A stretch of DNA of 64,000 bases from Kallotenue papyrolyticum (GTDB lineage Bacteria; Chloroflexota; Chloroflexia; Chloroflexales; Kallotenuaceae). Below, piece by piece: positions 44,415 through 53,484 of this stretch. The position numbers were made by a program, and so were the translations under genes. The stretch spans positions 1,116,001 to 1,180,000 of the forward strand of contig NZ_JAGA01000003.1 in the NCBI RefSeq assembly GCF_000526415.1, given 5' to 3'. The notes below the pieces were generated by a model. That model was not told where the DNA came from. It saw only the letters and a program-made list of their open reading frames with translations, and searched no databases. Position 1 is the stretch's first letter; every line of letters starts with the position of its first letter.

Positions 44415-46073
44415 CTAATCGACCGGAATCTCGCGATAGACCATGCCCAGGTCGATGCCCTCGCGATGGCGACGGTAGAGCCGCGCGCCAACGTAGATCG
44501 CCAGCGCCAAGCCGTAGAGCGCGCCCATGAACAGCACCGACGCCGTGTTGCGATAGCTGATGCCGTACAACTGGTGCGGATCGACGAGCCACTGGTAGAG
44601 CAGGTAGCCCAGAAAGACCGCGAAGATCGTGCCGGCGATCGAGATCAGCGGCACGCCCGCGACGTTGTACTTGGCAATCGGCGATGCCAGGTACAGATCG
44701 CGCTTGGTGTATGGCAGCAGGATGGCGGCGATCGTCGAGCCGAAATAGGTAATGGCGATCACCAGCGTCGAAGCCAGCGTCAGGCTCTGAAAGCCAAAGA
44801 TGTTCCAGGCGTAGAGCGCCGAGACGATCAGGCCGGGGATCACCATCAGCAGCAGCGCGTAGATCGGCGTGCGCGTGCGCGGATCAACCCTGGCCACCAC
44901 TTCGGGCAGCAACCGATCAAAGGCCGCGGCAAAGATCACGCGCGTTGAGGAGAGAAACATCGTGCCGGCCCAACCGAAAAACCACAGGCTCATCGCCAGC
45001 AGCAGCAGCGCCTGGAGCAGCGGGTTGGTGCTCAGAAACGCAGCCAGCAGCGCCGGATAGGGCCAGACCGGCAACGGCGGCGGCGTGTCGCTGTAACCCC
45101 AGCGGTAGTTCCAGTAGGCGGCGTTGGCGTTGACGTAGAACTCCCAGGTGATCGTCCTGGCGATGCTCAGGTACAGCAGCAGCGCCAGGGCGGTGGTGAC
45201 CAGCAGGCCCAGCGCCATGCCCCAGAAGTTGCGCTTGAAATCATCGGCGCCCTTGACCTCGCCGTAGAGCGTCGCGCCCCAGTTGGGCCACAGGTTGAAA
45301 AAGACGATGTAGGGCATCGCCAGCAGGATCGCCGCCAGCGTGCCGCCCAGCAGCGGCTGCTTTGCTCCCGCCGCAGCACCGGCGGCCAGCGTCGCTTCGT
45401 ACACGCCCGCGTGCGCGCCCAGCAGCCGCGTGGCGTTGGCCTCCAGCCCGGCGCGGAACGCGGCATGATCGTTCACCAGCAGGATCAGGCACACCAGCAA
45501 CAGCCCCAGGTTGCCGCCCCAGAAGCAGAAGCGCTGCACGCGAGCGTAGGTCTTCATGCCCAGCGCGATCACCGCCGTGACAAAGGCCAGCGTGATCACC
45601 GCTGCCAAAAACCAGGCCGCCGGTTGCCAGGCCCACCACAGCGCGGCATCGCGCGCGCCCGCCACAGCCAGCAGCGGCACGACCACGACATGGCGCAGCA
45701 TGTCGGCATAGAGCGGCGTCCACAGCCAGAGAATGAACCACCAGCCGGTGACGGCCAGCACAAAGCCGATGCCGCCGCCCAGAATGCGGCTCTGCCAGAC
45801 ATAGTCGCCGCCGGCGCGCGGCATCACCGCGATCAGCCCAGCATAGACCACCACTTCGGCCAGGATCAGCCCCGCGCTGAGCAGCAGCGTCGGGATCAGC
45901 CCGCCTTCCAGAAAGTACATCTGGCTGATGATGTACAGCCCCAAGGTTACCAGGTTGACCGAAAAAAAGGCGTAAATAAACGCATCGAACATCGACCAGG
46001 AGCGCACCAGGCCGGTCGCGCGGCGCACAAACAGGGTCGCCCCGATCGGATCATCCAACTCTGCACGGTTCAC
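44415..46073 (-). CDS. APC-superfamily amino acid permease
   Basis: A 552-residue transporter with about 12 to 14 hydrophobic helices. The N-terminal LYIISQMYFLEGG and the PRAGGDYVWQSRILGGGIGF motif (helix 2-3 of the APC fold) are typical. The loop between helices 5 and 7 is long, and a C-terminal basic segment (RLYRRHREGIDLG) faces the cytoplasm. GTG 46073 has AAAGGAGCTT upstream. Substrate unknown; neighbours give no hint. Confidence 0.88.
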   Translation of the reverse strand: MNRAELDDPIGATLFVRRATGLVRSWSMFDAFIYAFFSVNLVTLGLYIISQMYFLEGGLIPTLLLSAGLILAEVVVYAGLIAVMPRAGGDYVWQSRILGGGIGFVLAVTGWWFILWLWTPLYADMLRHVVVVPLLAVAGARDAALWWAWQPAAWFLAAVITLAFVTAVIALGMKTYARVQRFCFWGGNLGLLLVCLILLVNDHAAFRAGLEANATRLLGAHAGVYEATLAAGAAAGAKQPLLGGTLAAILLAMPYIVFFNLWPNWGATLYGEVKGADDFKRNFWGMALGLLVTTALALLLYLSIARTITWEFYVNANAAYWNYRWGYSDTPPPLPVWPYPALLAAFLSTNPLLQALLLLAMSLWFFGWAGTMFLSSTRVIFAAAFDRLLPEVVARVDPRTRTPIYALLLMVIPGLIVSALYAWNIFGFQSLTLASTLVIAITYFGSTIAAILLPYTKRDLYLASPIAKYNVAGVPLISIAGTIFAVFLGYLLYQWLVDPHQLYGISYRNTASVLFMGALYGLALAIYVGARLYRRHREGIDLGMVYREIPVD

Positions 46074-46122
46074 GGGAAGCTCCTTTCGCTCACCAGGGAG
46101 CCGACCGCAGCGCGGCGGTCAG

Positions 46123-47064
46123 TCAGCCAGTAGTCAACACGTAACTTTTGATACCCTTGCGACGATCCAGCTCGATCAGCGCGCCCTGCAACACCCCCTG
46201 CTCGTACAAGCTGCCGGGATTGATCGCCAGCGTACGTCCCAGCCGCGCCGTGCCCTTGGCTTCGTGAATGTGGCCGTGCAGCGAGAGCAGCGGCTGATGC
46301 GTCAGGATCGCGTCACGCACGGCGGTGCTGCCCACCGGCACCAGCGAACGTCCGGCATCCTTGATGTTGAGCCGCTCGTCCAGCTCGGCGGCTTCGTCCA
46401 GATTGGAGCCGTAGGGCGGGCAGTGCAGGTTGAAGACCGTGCGCCTCATCTCCAGATCGGGCGTGATCATCGCCTCGATGCGCGCGCGCAGGTCGTCCTC
46501 GTCGGCCTCGCGGTAGGTGCGCCAGGGAGTCAGGTTAGACCAGCCGGAGCTGATCATGCGGAAGCCGTCGCCCAGCTCCACCACGCGCCCTTCGGCCAGC
46601 TCGACCACCGCCGAGGCGCGGATCACCTCATCAACCTCAGCCTCGTCGTCGTTGCCGGGACAGGCAAAACAGCGAATGCCGGTGCCGCGTAGCCGTTCGG
46701 CAGCCAACGCCATCCAGCGCTCCAGCGTGGTCAGCATCTGCTGCCGGAACAGCGCCTCCAGCCGTCGGCGATCCGCCGACAGCTCGGCCAGTTCGTCGGG
46801 CGTGCAGCGCACGGGATAGTAGCCACGGCTGGCCACGCGCCGTTCCATATCGCGCACCTCGGCTTCGCTGTGCAGCACAAACTCCTGTTGCAGCAGCGTT
46901 ACGCGGAAGGCACCGTTAGGCAGCGCCACGATCGGCACCAGCGCCTTGCCGGTCATGTCGCCGCCCAGCACTAGCACCTCGGCTTTGTAGAAGGCACCGG
47001 CGTTGAGAAACTTCTTCCAGCAGATCTCCGAACCATGAATATCGGTCGCAAAAAACAGCCGCAC
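46123..47064 (-). CDS. Metallophosphoesterase
   Basis: A 313-residue calcineurin-like phosphoesterase. The metal and catalytic motifs occur in order: DIHGSE (about 7-12), GGDMTGK (about 34-40), PGNDDE (about 140-145), a His in NLHCPPYG, and the final GHIHEAKG (about 265). The substrate is unknown. GTG 47064 follows GAGGGAGGAAGC at a normal distance, while the longer ATG frame lacks a site. Divergent from the isocitrate dehydrogenase family gene; the 190 bases between them should hold both promoters. Confidence 0.88.
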   Translation of the reverse strand: MRLFFATDIHGSEICWKKFLNAGAFYKAEVLVLGGDMTGKALVPIVALPNGAFRVTLLQQEFVLHSEAEVRDMERRVASRGYYPVRCTPDELAELSADRRRLEALFRQQMLTTLERWMALAAERLRGTGIRCFACPGNDDEAEVDEVIRASAVVELAEGRVVELGDGFRMISSGWSNLTPWRTYREADEDDLRARIEAMITPDLEMRRTVFNLHCPPYGSNLDEAAELDERLNIKDAGRSLVPVGSTAVRDAILTHQPLLSLHGHIHEAKGTARLGRTLAINPGSLYEQGVLQGALIELDRRKGIKSYVLTTG

Positions 47065-47254
47065 GCTTCTGCTTCCTCCCTCGCCCACAGCGGGTTCAAA
47101 CTGCGCGCTGCCGAGCGCCGACCGGCCAGCACGCACGATCAGGGATTATACCGGTGATTCACGATCCGCTGCGCGGCGCAGCGCCCGTCTCTGAAGCGCC
47201 GGACGGGGTATGCTACAATGGCCGCTGTGCTTTTCATCCCGGAGGAAGCGATAC

Positions 47255-48331
47255 ATGACCACGCCAACGATTGTCGTGCTGGAGGGGGATCAGACCGGGC
47301 AGGAGCTGCTAGAGGAAGCGCTGCGCGTGCTCGATCCCGCCGTGATCAAGGTTGATCTTGCCTTTGAACGCTTCGATCTCAGTCTGGAAAACCGTCGCGC
47401 CACCAAGAACCAGGTGGTGTACGAGGCCGCGGCGCGCATGAAGGAGACCGGCCTGGGGCTCAAGGCCGCCACGATCACGCCCGAAACCAAGGGCGATGTC
47501 GGCAGTCCCAACGCCATTCTGCGCAAAGCGATCGACGGCACGGTGATTCTGCGCACCGGTCGGCGCATTCCCGGCATCCGGCCGGTCGGCGGCGTCCACG
47601 CGCCGATCTCGATCGTGCGCATGGCAGTGGACGACGCCTACGGCGCGCAGGAGTGGCGCGAGGGCGAGGGCCTGGACGAATGGGCCTACCGCACCGAGAA
47701 GATCAGCCGGCGCACCTGCCGTATGGTGGCCGAGTTCGCCTTTCGGCATGCCAAGCGCATGGGCGGCAAGGTCTTCGGCGGTCCCAAGTACACCGTCAGC
47801 CCGATCTACGAGGGCATGCTCAAGGAAGAGATGGATGCTGCCGCCGAGCGCCATCCGGAGGTGCGCTACCAGCCGCAGTTGATCGACGCGACCTACGCCC
47901 TGCTGTTGACGGCGGGCGAGGAGCCGCTGGTGATCCCCGCGCTCAACCGCGATGGCGACTGCCTCTCCGATCTGGTGATGCAGATGTTCGGCTCGATCGC
48001 CGCGGCCGAGTCGCTGCTGCTGGCCTTCGACGACGAGCTGAACCCCAAAGTGGTGATGGCTGAAGCACCGCATGGCACCGCACCGGCGCTCTTCGGCAAG
48101 AACATCGCCAACCCGCTGGCGATGATCCTGGCGGGCGCGGCGCTGCTGACCTTCATCAACACGCGTCCGGCCGGTCTGGCGGCGCGCGCGATCAGCGAAG
48201 CGTGCATGGAAGCGATCTACGACGGCGTGCGCACCGCCGATCTGGGCGGGCATGCCACCACCACCGCGTTCACCGATGAGGTGATCCGTCGCGTCAAAAC
48301 CAAGCTCGAAGTCTGGCCGGCGCTGGGCTAG
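47255..48331 (+). CDS. Isocitrate/isopropylmalate dehydrogenase family enzyme
   Basis: A 358-residue decarboxylating dehydrogenase. Motifs include LEGDQTGQELLEEAL (dinucleotide-binding start), RTGRRIPGIRPVGG (substrate arginines), DGDCLSDLVMQMFGSIAAAESL (metal-binding Asp), and APHGTAPALFGKNIANP (cofactor-binding). Isocitrate is the most likely substrate, because it lies upstream of an SDH-type operon and far from leucine genes; homoisocitrate or isopropylmalate is possible. ATG 47255 has GGAGG. The 59-base convergent gap after it contains a GC-rich self-complementary stretch (48341-48360) that may terminate both units. Confidence 0.85.
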   Translation: MTTPTIVVLEGDQTGQELLEEALRVLDPAVIKVDLAFERFDLSLENRRATKNQVVYEAAARMKETGLGLKAATITPETKGDVGSPNAILRKAIDGTVILRTGRRIPGIRPVGGVHAPISIVRMAVDDAYGAQEWREGEGLDEWAYRTEKISRRTCRMVAEFAFRHAKRMGGKVFGGPKYTVSPIYEGMLKEEMDAAAERHPEVRYQPQLIDATYALLLTAGEEPLVIPALNRDGDCLSDLVMQMFGSIAAAESLLLAFDDELNPKVVMAEAPHGTAPALFGKNIANPLAMILAGAALLTFINTRPAGLAARAISEACMEAIYDGVRTADLGGHATTTAFTDEVIRRVKTKLEVWPALG

Positions 48332-48390
48332 CCTGTTGCGGGCCGGCGCCGGCCGGCGCCCCAACGCGCTGTGTGCCGGCCCGGCCATGC

Positions 48391-49116
48391 TCAGCGCGCC
48401 CGCGGATCGTTGAAGCCGAGCAGGCGCAACGCCACGCCGCGCTTCAGCGCCTGAATCATCTCGGCGGTCTGGATCCCCTTGGGACAATCTTCGCTACAGT
48501 TGAAGATGGTGTGACAGCGCCAGGCGCCCTCTTCGGATGCGGCCAGCGCCAGGCGCGCGGCGGTAGCGCTGTCGCGCGAGTCGAAGACGTAGCGCGCCAG
48601 GCGCGTTAGCGCTGCAGGACCAAAATACTCGCCGTTGTGCCAGACGATCGGGCAGGCCGAGGTGCAGCAGCCGCACTGGATGCAGCGGGTGGCGTTGGCG
48701 TAGCGCGCCAGTTGCGCCGGCGTCTGGCGCCGCTCCTGCTCCGGCGGCGGCGCGTCGGCGATCAGGTAGGGCTGCATCACCGCTTCGCGGGCAAAGAAGG
48801 GATCCCAGTCCACGATCAGGTCGCGCAGCACCGCAAAACCCGGCAGCGCGCTGACCGACACCTCCTCGGCCTCCAGCGCCAACACGCGCGTGGTGCAGGC
48901 CAGACGGTTGCGCCCGTTGATCAGCATGCCGCACGAGCCGCACATCCCGGCGCGACAGGCGTGTCGGTAGGCGAGCGTGCCATCCTGCTCGCCCTTGATC
49001 TGATCGAGCGCGTCCAGGACACTGGTGGCGTCGCTGACCTCGACCTGGTACACCGCGTAGCGGGATGTGATGTCGTGATCCGGATCGAAGCGTTGAATGC
49101 GAAAGCGGATGTTCAT
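48391..49116 (-). CDS. sdhB: Succinate dehydrogenase/fumarate reductase iron-sulfur subunit
   Basis: A 241-residue subunit carrying all three clusters: the [2Fe-2S] cysteines in CRAGMCGSCG plus a later Cys (RLACTTR), the [4Fe-4S] motif CIQCGCCTSACP, and the [3Fe-4S] region CHTIFNCSEDCPKGI. It is complete and normal, in contrast to its flavoprotein neighbour. It overlaps the preceding flavoprotein gene by four bases (ATGA), so the two are translationally coupled. ATG 49116 has GGAGC upstream. Confidence 0.93.
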   Translation of the reverse strand: MNIRFRIQRFDPDHDITSRYAVYQVEVSDATSVLDALDQIKGEQDGTLAYRHACRAGMCGSCGMLINGRNRLACTTRVLALEAEEVSVSALPGFAVLRDLIVDWDPFFAREAVMQPYLIADAPPPEQERRQTPAQLARYANATRCIQCGCCTSACPIVWHNGEYFGPAALTRLARYVFDSRDSATAARLALAASEEGAWRCHTIFNCSEDCPKGIQTAEMIQALKRGVALRLLGFNDPRAR

Positions 49117-50882
49117 GGTTCGCTCCTGACGTGCGCGCTGCTTCCCGGCGCGGCCTCGCGCATGGCGACCGTGGGCTGTCCCATGGCGTCAGTCCGCACC
49201 AGCGTGTGGCCCAGCCACCCCTCATCGGTCTGAGGCGCATCCAGGCGCTGGTGCGCGCCGCGCGACTCACCACGCTCCAGCGCGGCCAGGACGACGGCGT
49301 GGCTTAAGTCGAGCAGGCGCGCCAGCTCCAGCGCCTCCAGCAGCTCGGTGTTGCAGCGTCGGCTGCGATCGTCGAGACCGACCCGGCTGAAGCGCTCACG
49401 CAGCTCGTTGAGCACGCCTAACTGGCGCGTCAACCCCTGAGCATGACGCACGGGACCGACATGCTGCTGCATCGAAACGCGCAGGTCGCGCCGGATGGCG
49501 GCCACACGCTCACTACCCCGGCTGGCGAGCAGCGCTTCGACCTCGGCGCGCGCCTGCTCCAGCGCCGTCGCGGGTAGGGGTGGCAGAGCGCTGCCCTGGC
49601 ACGCCTGGACCTGGAGCCAGGCGGCAATGGCCGCGCCGGCGCGCTGCCCGCTTACCAGCGCCGCCAGCAGACCATGCCCGGGCAGGCACAGCGCGCCATG
49701 CAAACCAGCGGCGCAGGCGCCCGCCGCGAACAGACCGGTGATTGCCCGCTCACCGCCGGTCTGCACGTCGAGCACGCGCCCGTCGGCATCCGTGGGCAGG
49801 CCACCAAGCGTGAACTCCGCCGTCGGCTGCACTGGCAACGGCTCGTCGCGCGGGTCGAGCCCATGCAGATCGCGCGCCAGCTCAAGCACGCGTGGCAGCT
49901 GCCGCAGCGCCGCCTCATCCAGATGGCGCAGGTCGAGCAGCACGCCGTCGGCTGCCGCGCCCGCGCCGCGTCCGGCCTCGATCTCGGCGGCGACCGCGCG
50001 CAGGATCACCGGCTGCGGCGCGCGTTCTTGTGCGGGCGTGTAGTGTTGCAGAAAGCGCTCGCCCAGACCATTGAGCAGAGAGCCGCCCGCAGCGAGCGGC
50101 TCATCGCCCAGCGTTGCGCCGTGGCCATACAGGCCCAGCGCATGCCACTGCACAAACTCCAGGTCCTGCAACGGCAGCCCGGCGCGGTACGCCGCCGCCA
50201 GCCCGTCGCCGGTGGCACGGCTGCCCTGGCTGGTCAACTGAAACAGCGTGCCGTAGCCGCCGGTCGCCAGGAGCGTGACGCGGGCCTGCATGGCCGCGAG
50301 CTGCCCGCTCTGGAGATCGAGCGCCACCATGCCATGGCAGACGCCATCCGTCAGCGCCAGGCTCAGCACAAACCACTCCGGATAGACGCGCACGCGGTGG
50401 CGCAGCAACTCGCCATACAGCGTCTGAACCACCTGCTGGCCGGTCTGCTCGTCGGCGTAGGCCAGGCGCGGCTGCGTGTGCCCCGGCGCAGCGCGCTGCG
50501 CAAGACGACCATCCGGCCAGCGCGCGAAGGGCATGCCCCAGTGCTCCAGTTCGAAGACCGCCGCGGGCGCCGCACGGCAGATCAGCTCCGCCAGGCCTGG
50601 ATCGGCCAGCCCCGCTGCGGTGCGCAGCATATCGGCCAGATGCGTCTGCCAGGTATCCGCCGGCGCGGCGCCCATGTCCGGCACGGGCTGTCCTGCGGCA
50701 TTGCTCCGCGCATAGCCCAATGCCGCAGCCAGGCCGTCATGCACCGCGACCGACGGCGCGCGTACAGGATAGAGCTTGGAGACGATCGCGATATCGGCCT
50801 GCGGTGCGCGCCGACGCAGTTCAATCGCGGCACGCATGCCGGCCACGCCGCAGCCGACAATCAGCACATCATGCCTGATCAC
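49113..50882 (-). CDS. SdhA/FrdA-like flavoprotein lacking canonical catalytic residues
   Basis: A 589-residue protein with the full SdhA/FrdA fold and a normal FAD-binding start (VGCGVAGMRAAIEL, about 9-22). By motif alignment the key positions differ from active family members. The flavin-linking His is Pro43 (VRAPSVAVHDG). The HPTG motif is HALG (247-250). The Thr-Glu and Arg-Gly-Glu of TEGCRGEGG are absent (LGDEPLAAGG, 258-267). The general-acid Arg is Gln290. The His of the PTCHYMMGG motif is Glu356 (PTAEFTLGG). The substrate Arg of GANRLGG is Cys399 (GALCLPG). Only His247 remains. It should still bind FAD. GTG 50882 is the start. It is part of the four-gene SDH-type operon. Confidence 0.85.
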   Translation of the reverse strand: MIRHDVLIVGCGVAGMRAAIELRRRAPQADIAIVSKLYPVRAPSVAVHDGLAAALGYARSNAAGQPVPDMGAAPADTWQTHLADMLRTAAGLADPGLAELICRAAPAAVFELEHWGMPFARWPDGRLAQRAAPGHTQPRLAYADEQTGQQVVQTLYGELLRHRVRVYPEWFVLSLALTDGVCHGMVALDLQSGQLAAMQARVTLLATGGYGTLFQLTSQGSRATGDGLAAAYRAGLPLQDLEFVQWHALGLYGHGATLGDEPLAAGGSLLNGLGERFLQHYTPAQERAPQPVILRAVAAEIEAGRGAGAAADGVLLDLRHLDEAALRQLPRVLELARDLHGLDPRDEPLPVQPTAEFTLGGLPTDADGRVLDVQTGGERAITGLFAAGACAAGLHGALCLPGHGLLAALVSGQRAGAAIAAWLQVQACQGSALPPLPATALEQARAEVEALLASRGSERVAAIRRDLRVSMQQHVGPVRHAQGLTRQLGVLNELRERFSRVGLDDRSRRCNTELLEALELARLLDLSHAVVLAALERGESRGAHQRLDAPQTDEGWLGHTLVRTDAMGQPTVAMREAAPGSSAHVRSEP

Positions 50883-50926
50883 AGCGCTTCATCCTTCGCA
50901 CAACGCGCAAGGCCGCCACAGCGACC

Positions 50927-51340
50927 TCACGCGCCACGCAGCAACGCCAGCAAGGCGAGCCCGCCCTCGATCACAGCCCAGGCACCAACGATCACCAGCG
51001 TCAGCGAGACTGTGCGCCGCAGGATCGGATTGGTCACGTAGTCGTAGAACATGCTGCGCACGCTGCTCAGACCATGGAACAGCGCCGTCACCAACAGGCC
51101 GAAGGTGTTGAGCGTATAGAGCAAGGGGTCCAGGGTATAGCGCTGATGGATCACCTCAAAGGTGAGCATCATGCCGGCGCTTGCCGCAGCGAAATAGTTG
51201 AGATACAGATGAACGCTCAGAAACACAATCAGCGCATAGGCACTGATGCGATTGGCCAGCCACAGCCAGGCTCCGCTGCCCGGTCGGTAGCGCACGTGTT
51301 GCGGACGGGCCGTAATCGTGTCGATGATCGGTTCCTGCAT
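50927..51340 (-). CDS. Succinate dehydrogenase membrane anchor, SdhD-like
   Basis: A 137-residue membrane anchor with three hydrophobic helices (ANRISAYALIVFLSVHLYLNYF, FGLLVTALFHGLSSVRSMFY, LVIVGAWAVIEGGLALLAL). His residues in the first and second helices (SVHLYLN, LFHGLSSVR) are placed where haem b or quinone ligands are expected, and the H-G-x-x-x-[VI]-R pattern is typical of the family. ATG 51340 has GGGAGGC upstream. It lies between the SdhC-like gene and the flavoprotein. Confidence 0.8.
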   Translation of the reverse strand: MQEPIIDTITARPQHVRYRPGSGAWLWLANRISAYALIVFLSVHLYLNYFAAASAGMMLTFEVIHQRYTLDPLLYTLNTFGLLVTALFHGLSSVRSMFYDYVTNPILRRTVSLTLVIVGAWAVIEGGLALLALLRGA

Positions 51341-51358
51341 CGGCTGCCTCCCGCGCGC

Positions 51359-51736
51359 TTAAGTCGCCGGCGCCAGCGGCAGACGGGCATACGCCAGTAC
51401 GGCGAACAGGGCAGTCAGGCCCAGCGATATGGCCAGCCCGATCCAGAACCATTCGCGCTGCCGACGCAGGTAGCCTGCTTCGAGCGCCAGCAGCCGTATG
51501 CCGTTCAGCAGGTGAAAGAGCGCCAGCCAGAGCAGCAGGGTATGGAGCGCCAACCACAAGGGGGTGTGCACCTGCGCCACCAGCCGATCGAAGGGCTGGG
51601 GACCCTGCCGCGCCACACGCAGCACGAAGACGTACAGCAGCGCATACAGCGTCAACACCAGCCCCGACGCGCGCATCAGGATCCAGGCCAGCATGCCTAC
51701 CTTGCCACGGTAGCGATCAGCGTACGTTGGGTTCAC
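51359..51736 (-). CDS. Succinate dehydrogenase cytochrome b subunit, SdhC-like
   Basis: A 125-residue protein with three hydrophobic helices and the SdhC pattern R-x-S-G-L-x-L-x-x-Y (about 23-33) and LFHLLNGIRLLAL (about 71-83), where the His is the likely haem ligand and Gly-Ile-Arg the quinone-site motif. The start is GTG 51736 with AAAGGAGCC upstream. It is the first gene of the operon; 18 bases separate it from the SdhD-like gene. Confidence 0.82.
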   Translation of the reverse strand: MNPTYADRYRGKVGMLAWILMRASGLVLTLYALLYVFVLRVARQGPQPFDRLVAQVHTPLWLALHTLLLWLALFHLLNGIRLLALEAGYLRRQREWFWIGLAISLGLTALFAVLAYARLPLAPAT

Positions 51737-51865
51737 AGGCGGCTCCTTTCGCTGGGTTTAAAACGCGCGATGCTCGTCCCGCCTGGGCGAGGTATGGCTA
51801 TTATAGCGCAGCCGGCGCACCTGCCCGCAAGCGGCGCGCCGCAGCACACAGGGCAGCGACATGCG

Positions 51866-52462
51866 TCAGCGCGAACGATAGGGATCGTCAGGCTCGTCGC
51901 GGCGCGTGTCCTGACCGGGCAGCGGTGGCGTGCCGTAACTACCAACCGGCGGCGGTGGCGTGCTTTCCGGCGCGGCATAGGCCGCCTGCTGGGCACCGCG
52001 CCACATCAAACCGCCGAGCGCGCCACCCAGCAGCATGAGCAGGAAGTTGATCAGCCCACAGCCAAACCCGGCAATCACGAAGGCCAGACCGGTCACAGCT
52101 TCGAGGTCGATATCGCCTACCTCTGGATTCTGCGGCATCATCAGTTCGAGCTGCTGGCGCAGGGCCGCTTCGAAGCCGGGCTGATTGCGCAAAACGTTTC
52201 CCAGCACGATCAGTGCGATCAACGTGCCGATCAGCGCGATCAGCCCAGCGATCGCGCCGGCGGTCAGCCCGCGGCCAACGCCCTGGCCCCTCCCCGCACC
52301 GCTGGTTTTGGCTGCGGTATAGCCTGCGCCCCAGCCCAGGGCGATCACCGAGGCAAAGGCGATCAGCACGTTGACGCAGCCAATCGGCAGCAGCAGGCCG
52401 CCAACAAAGGCCAGCGTCGCCGCCAGCCCGAAGAGCAATCCGGCCCGGAGCAATCCAGACAT
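51866..52462 (-). CDS. Glycine-rich membrane protein of unknown function
   Basis: A 198-residue protein with about four hydrophobic helices rich in Gly and Ala, including a glycine-zipper-like repeat (GAIAGLIALIGTLIALIVLG and GGALGGLMW), and a Pro-rich, charged C-terminal tail (PESTPPPPVGSYG, then DTRRDEPDDP). Not recognised. ATG 52462 has AAAGGAG. It is downstream of the Yip1-like gene on the same strand and may be cotranscribed. Confidence 0.65.
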   Translation of the reverse strand: MSGLLRAGLLFGLAATLAFVGGLLLPIGCVNVLIAFASVIALGWGAGYTAAKTSGAGRGQGVGRGLTAGAIAGLIALIGTLIALIVLGNVLRNQPGFEAALRQQLELMMPQNPEVGDIDLEAVTGLAFVIAGFGCGLINFLLMLLGGALGGLMWRGAQQAAYAAPESTPPPPVGSYGTPPLPGQDTRRDEPDDPYRSR

Positions 52463-52544
52463 ATCGTGCTCCTTTCACTCCAACGGGGCCGGAAGCAACC
52501 GCGCTCCCTGCCCCGCCGTCGTTCGTCCCTGTGCGGTGGTGGAG

Positions 52545-53138
52545 CTAGGAACTGCCCGCTAGTCCGAGCGCCGCGCCGATACCTGTGCTCACGCCAGCAA
52601 TCAGTAGGCCAACAACGAACTGTACGACATACGCCAGCACCACCGTGATGATCGCCGGTGTCTGGGCCAGGTTCATGCTGGCGCGCGTCATCAGGTAGGC
52701 CAGATAGATCTGGTAGAGGCCGAGCAGCAGCGTCACCGGCAGCAGCAAACAGCCGATCACCGGAATCGCGCTGACAATACCGACAATGGCCAGCAATGGC
52801 GCAACATACAGCGCTGTGCTGTAAAACACCTCATCCTGTGTGCCGCTACCGCCTTGTTGCTTGCCGATGAAAAACACCGCATACGAGAACACCAGGTAAC
52901 CGACCAAGGGCCCAAGCACGCCGCTCACCAGGCTGACGATGGCCGTGCTGATGCCGCCCAGCAACCCAAAGACAAAAGCAACCACGCCCGCAAGCAGCGC
53001 CGCCGCTACCACATACGTGATCCCATCGCGCATCGTCCCGCGCCGCTCGTATTGCTCGAACGTGGCAACGCTCGGCCTGGTGAGCACCACGATGCTGCTG
53101 TTGACCATCTCACCGATCGAACTGGTGGACGCGTTCAT
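52545..53138 (-). CDS. Yip1-family-like membrane protein
   Basis: A 197-residue membrane protein with five hydrophobic helices. A short cytoplasmic N-terminus contains VLTRPSVATFEQYERRG, and a central loop reads GGSGTQDEVFYSTALYVAP; together these match the Yip1 (PF04893) layout, in which a polar loop precedes helix 3. Function in bacteria is unknown. ATG 53138 has GGAGG seven bases upstream. Confidence 0.7.
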   Translation of the reverse strand: MNASTSSIGEMVNSSIVVLTRPSVATFEQYERRGTMRDGITYVVAAALLAGVVAFVFGLLGGISTAIVSLVSGVLGPLVGYLVFSYAVFFIGKQQGGSGTQDEVFYSTALYVAPLLAIVGIVSAIPVIGCLLLPVTLLLGLYQIYLAYLMTRASMNLAQTPAIITVVLAYVVQFVVGLLIAGVSTGIGAALGLAGSS

Positions 53139-53484
53139 GACCAACCTCCATTGTGCTGTGTACTGGATATACGCAACGCTTCCGGCTACGTTGCAGCAGC
53201 GATACTTCTGGGCGAACCAGGCAGCGAACGTGTATCGACCTCCTTAACACAGCCACACGCCAGGCGGGCTGAGGACACAACAACCAGGTACAAGTGTGGC
53301 GGATGTTTAGCTGCACCGTGACCAGCGCGTGCGCTCAGACCAGCGCCGGCTGTCATAGGCTAGCATACATCACGATTAACGCGAGCCACCAGCTATTCGT
53401 CATGCGATCGTGGTCCGGTCGTTTGGGCTAGCGCATTCCAGGACCCTGGGACCCTCCGGCGACAGCCGTGCAGGGCCGCTGCGA
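53139..53484. other. Intergenic stretch, nothing recognised
   Basis: 346 bases between the Yip1-like gene and the 3' end of the carboxylase gene. No frame with sensible composition, no hairpin with T-run and no repeat were seen. The promoter of the Yip1-like gene should lie in its left part. Confidence 0.5.

Noticed and set aside
48340..48382. Bidirectional terminator in the convergent gap
   Set aside because: The GC-rich self-complementary sequence is real, but without a T-run on either side I do not list it as a terminator.
49674..51041. Long plus-strand open frame opposite the SdhA-like gene
   Set aside because: Antisense shadow of a gene with clear family motifs; composition is Arg/Gln/His-rich.
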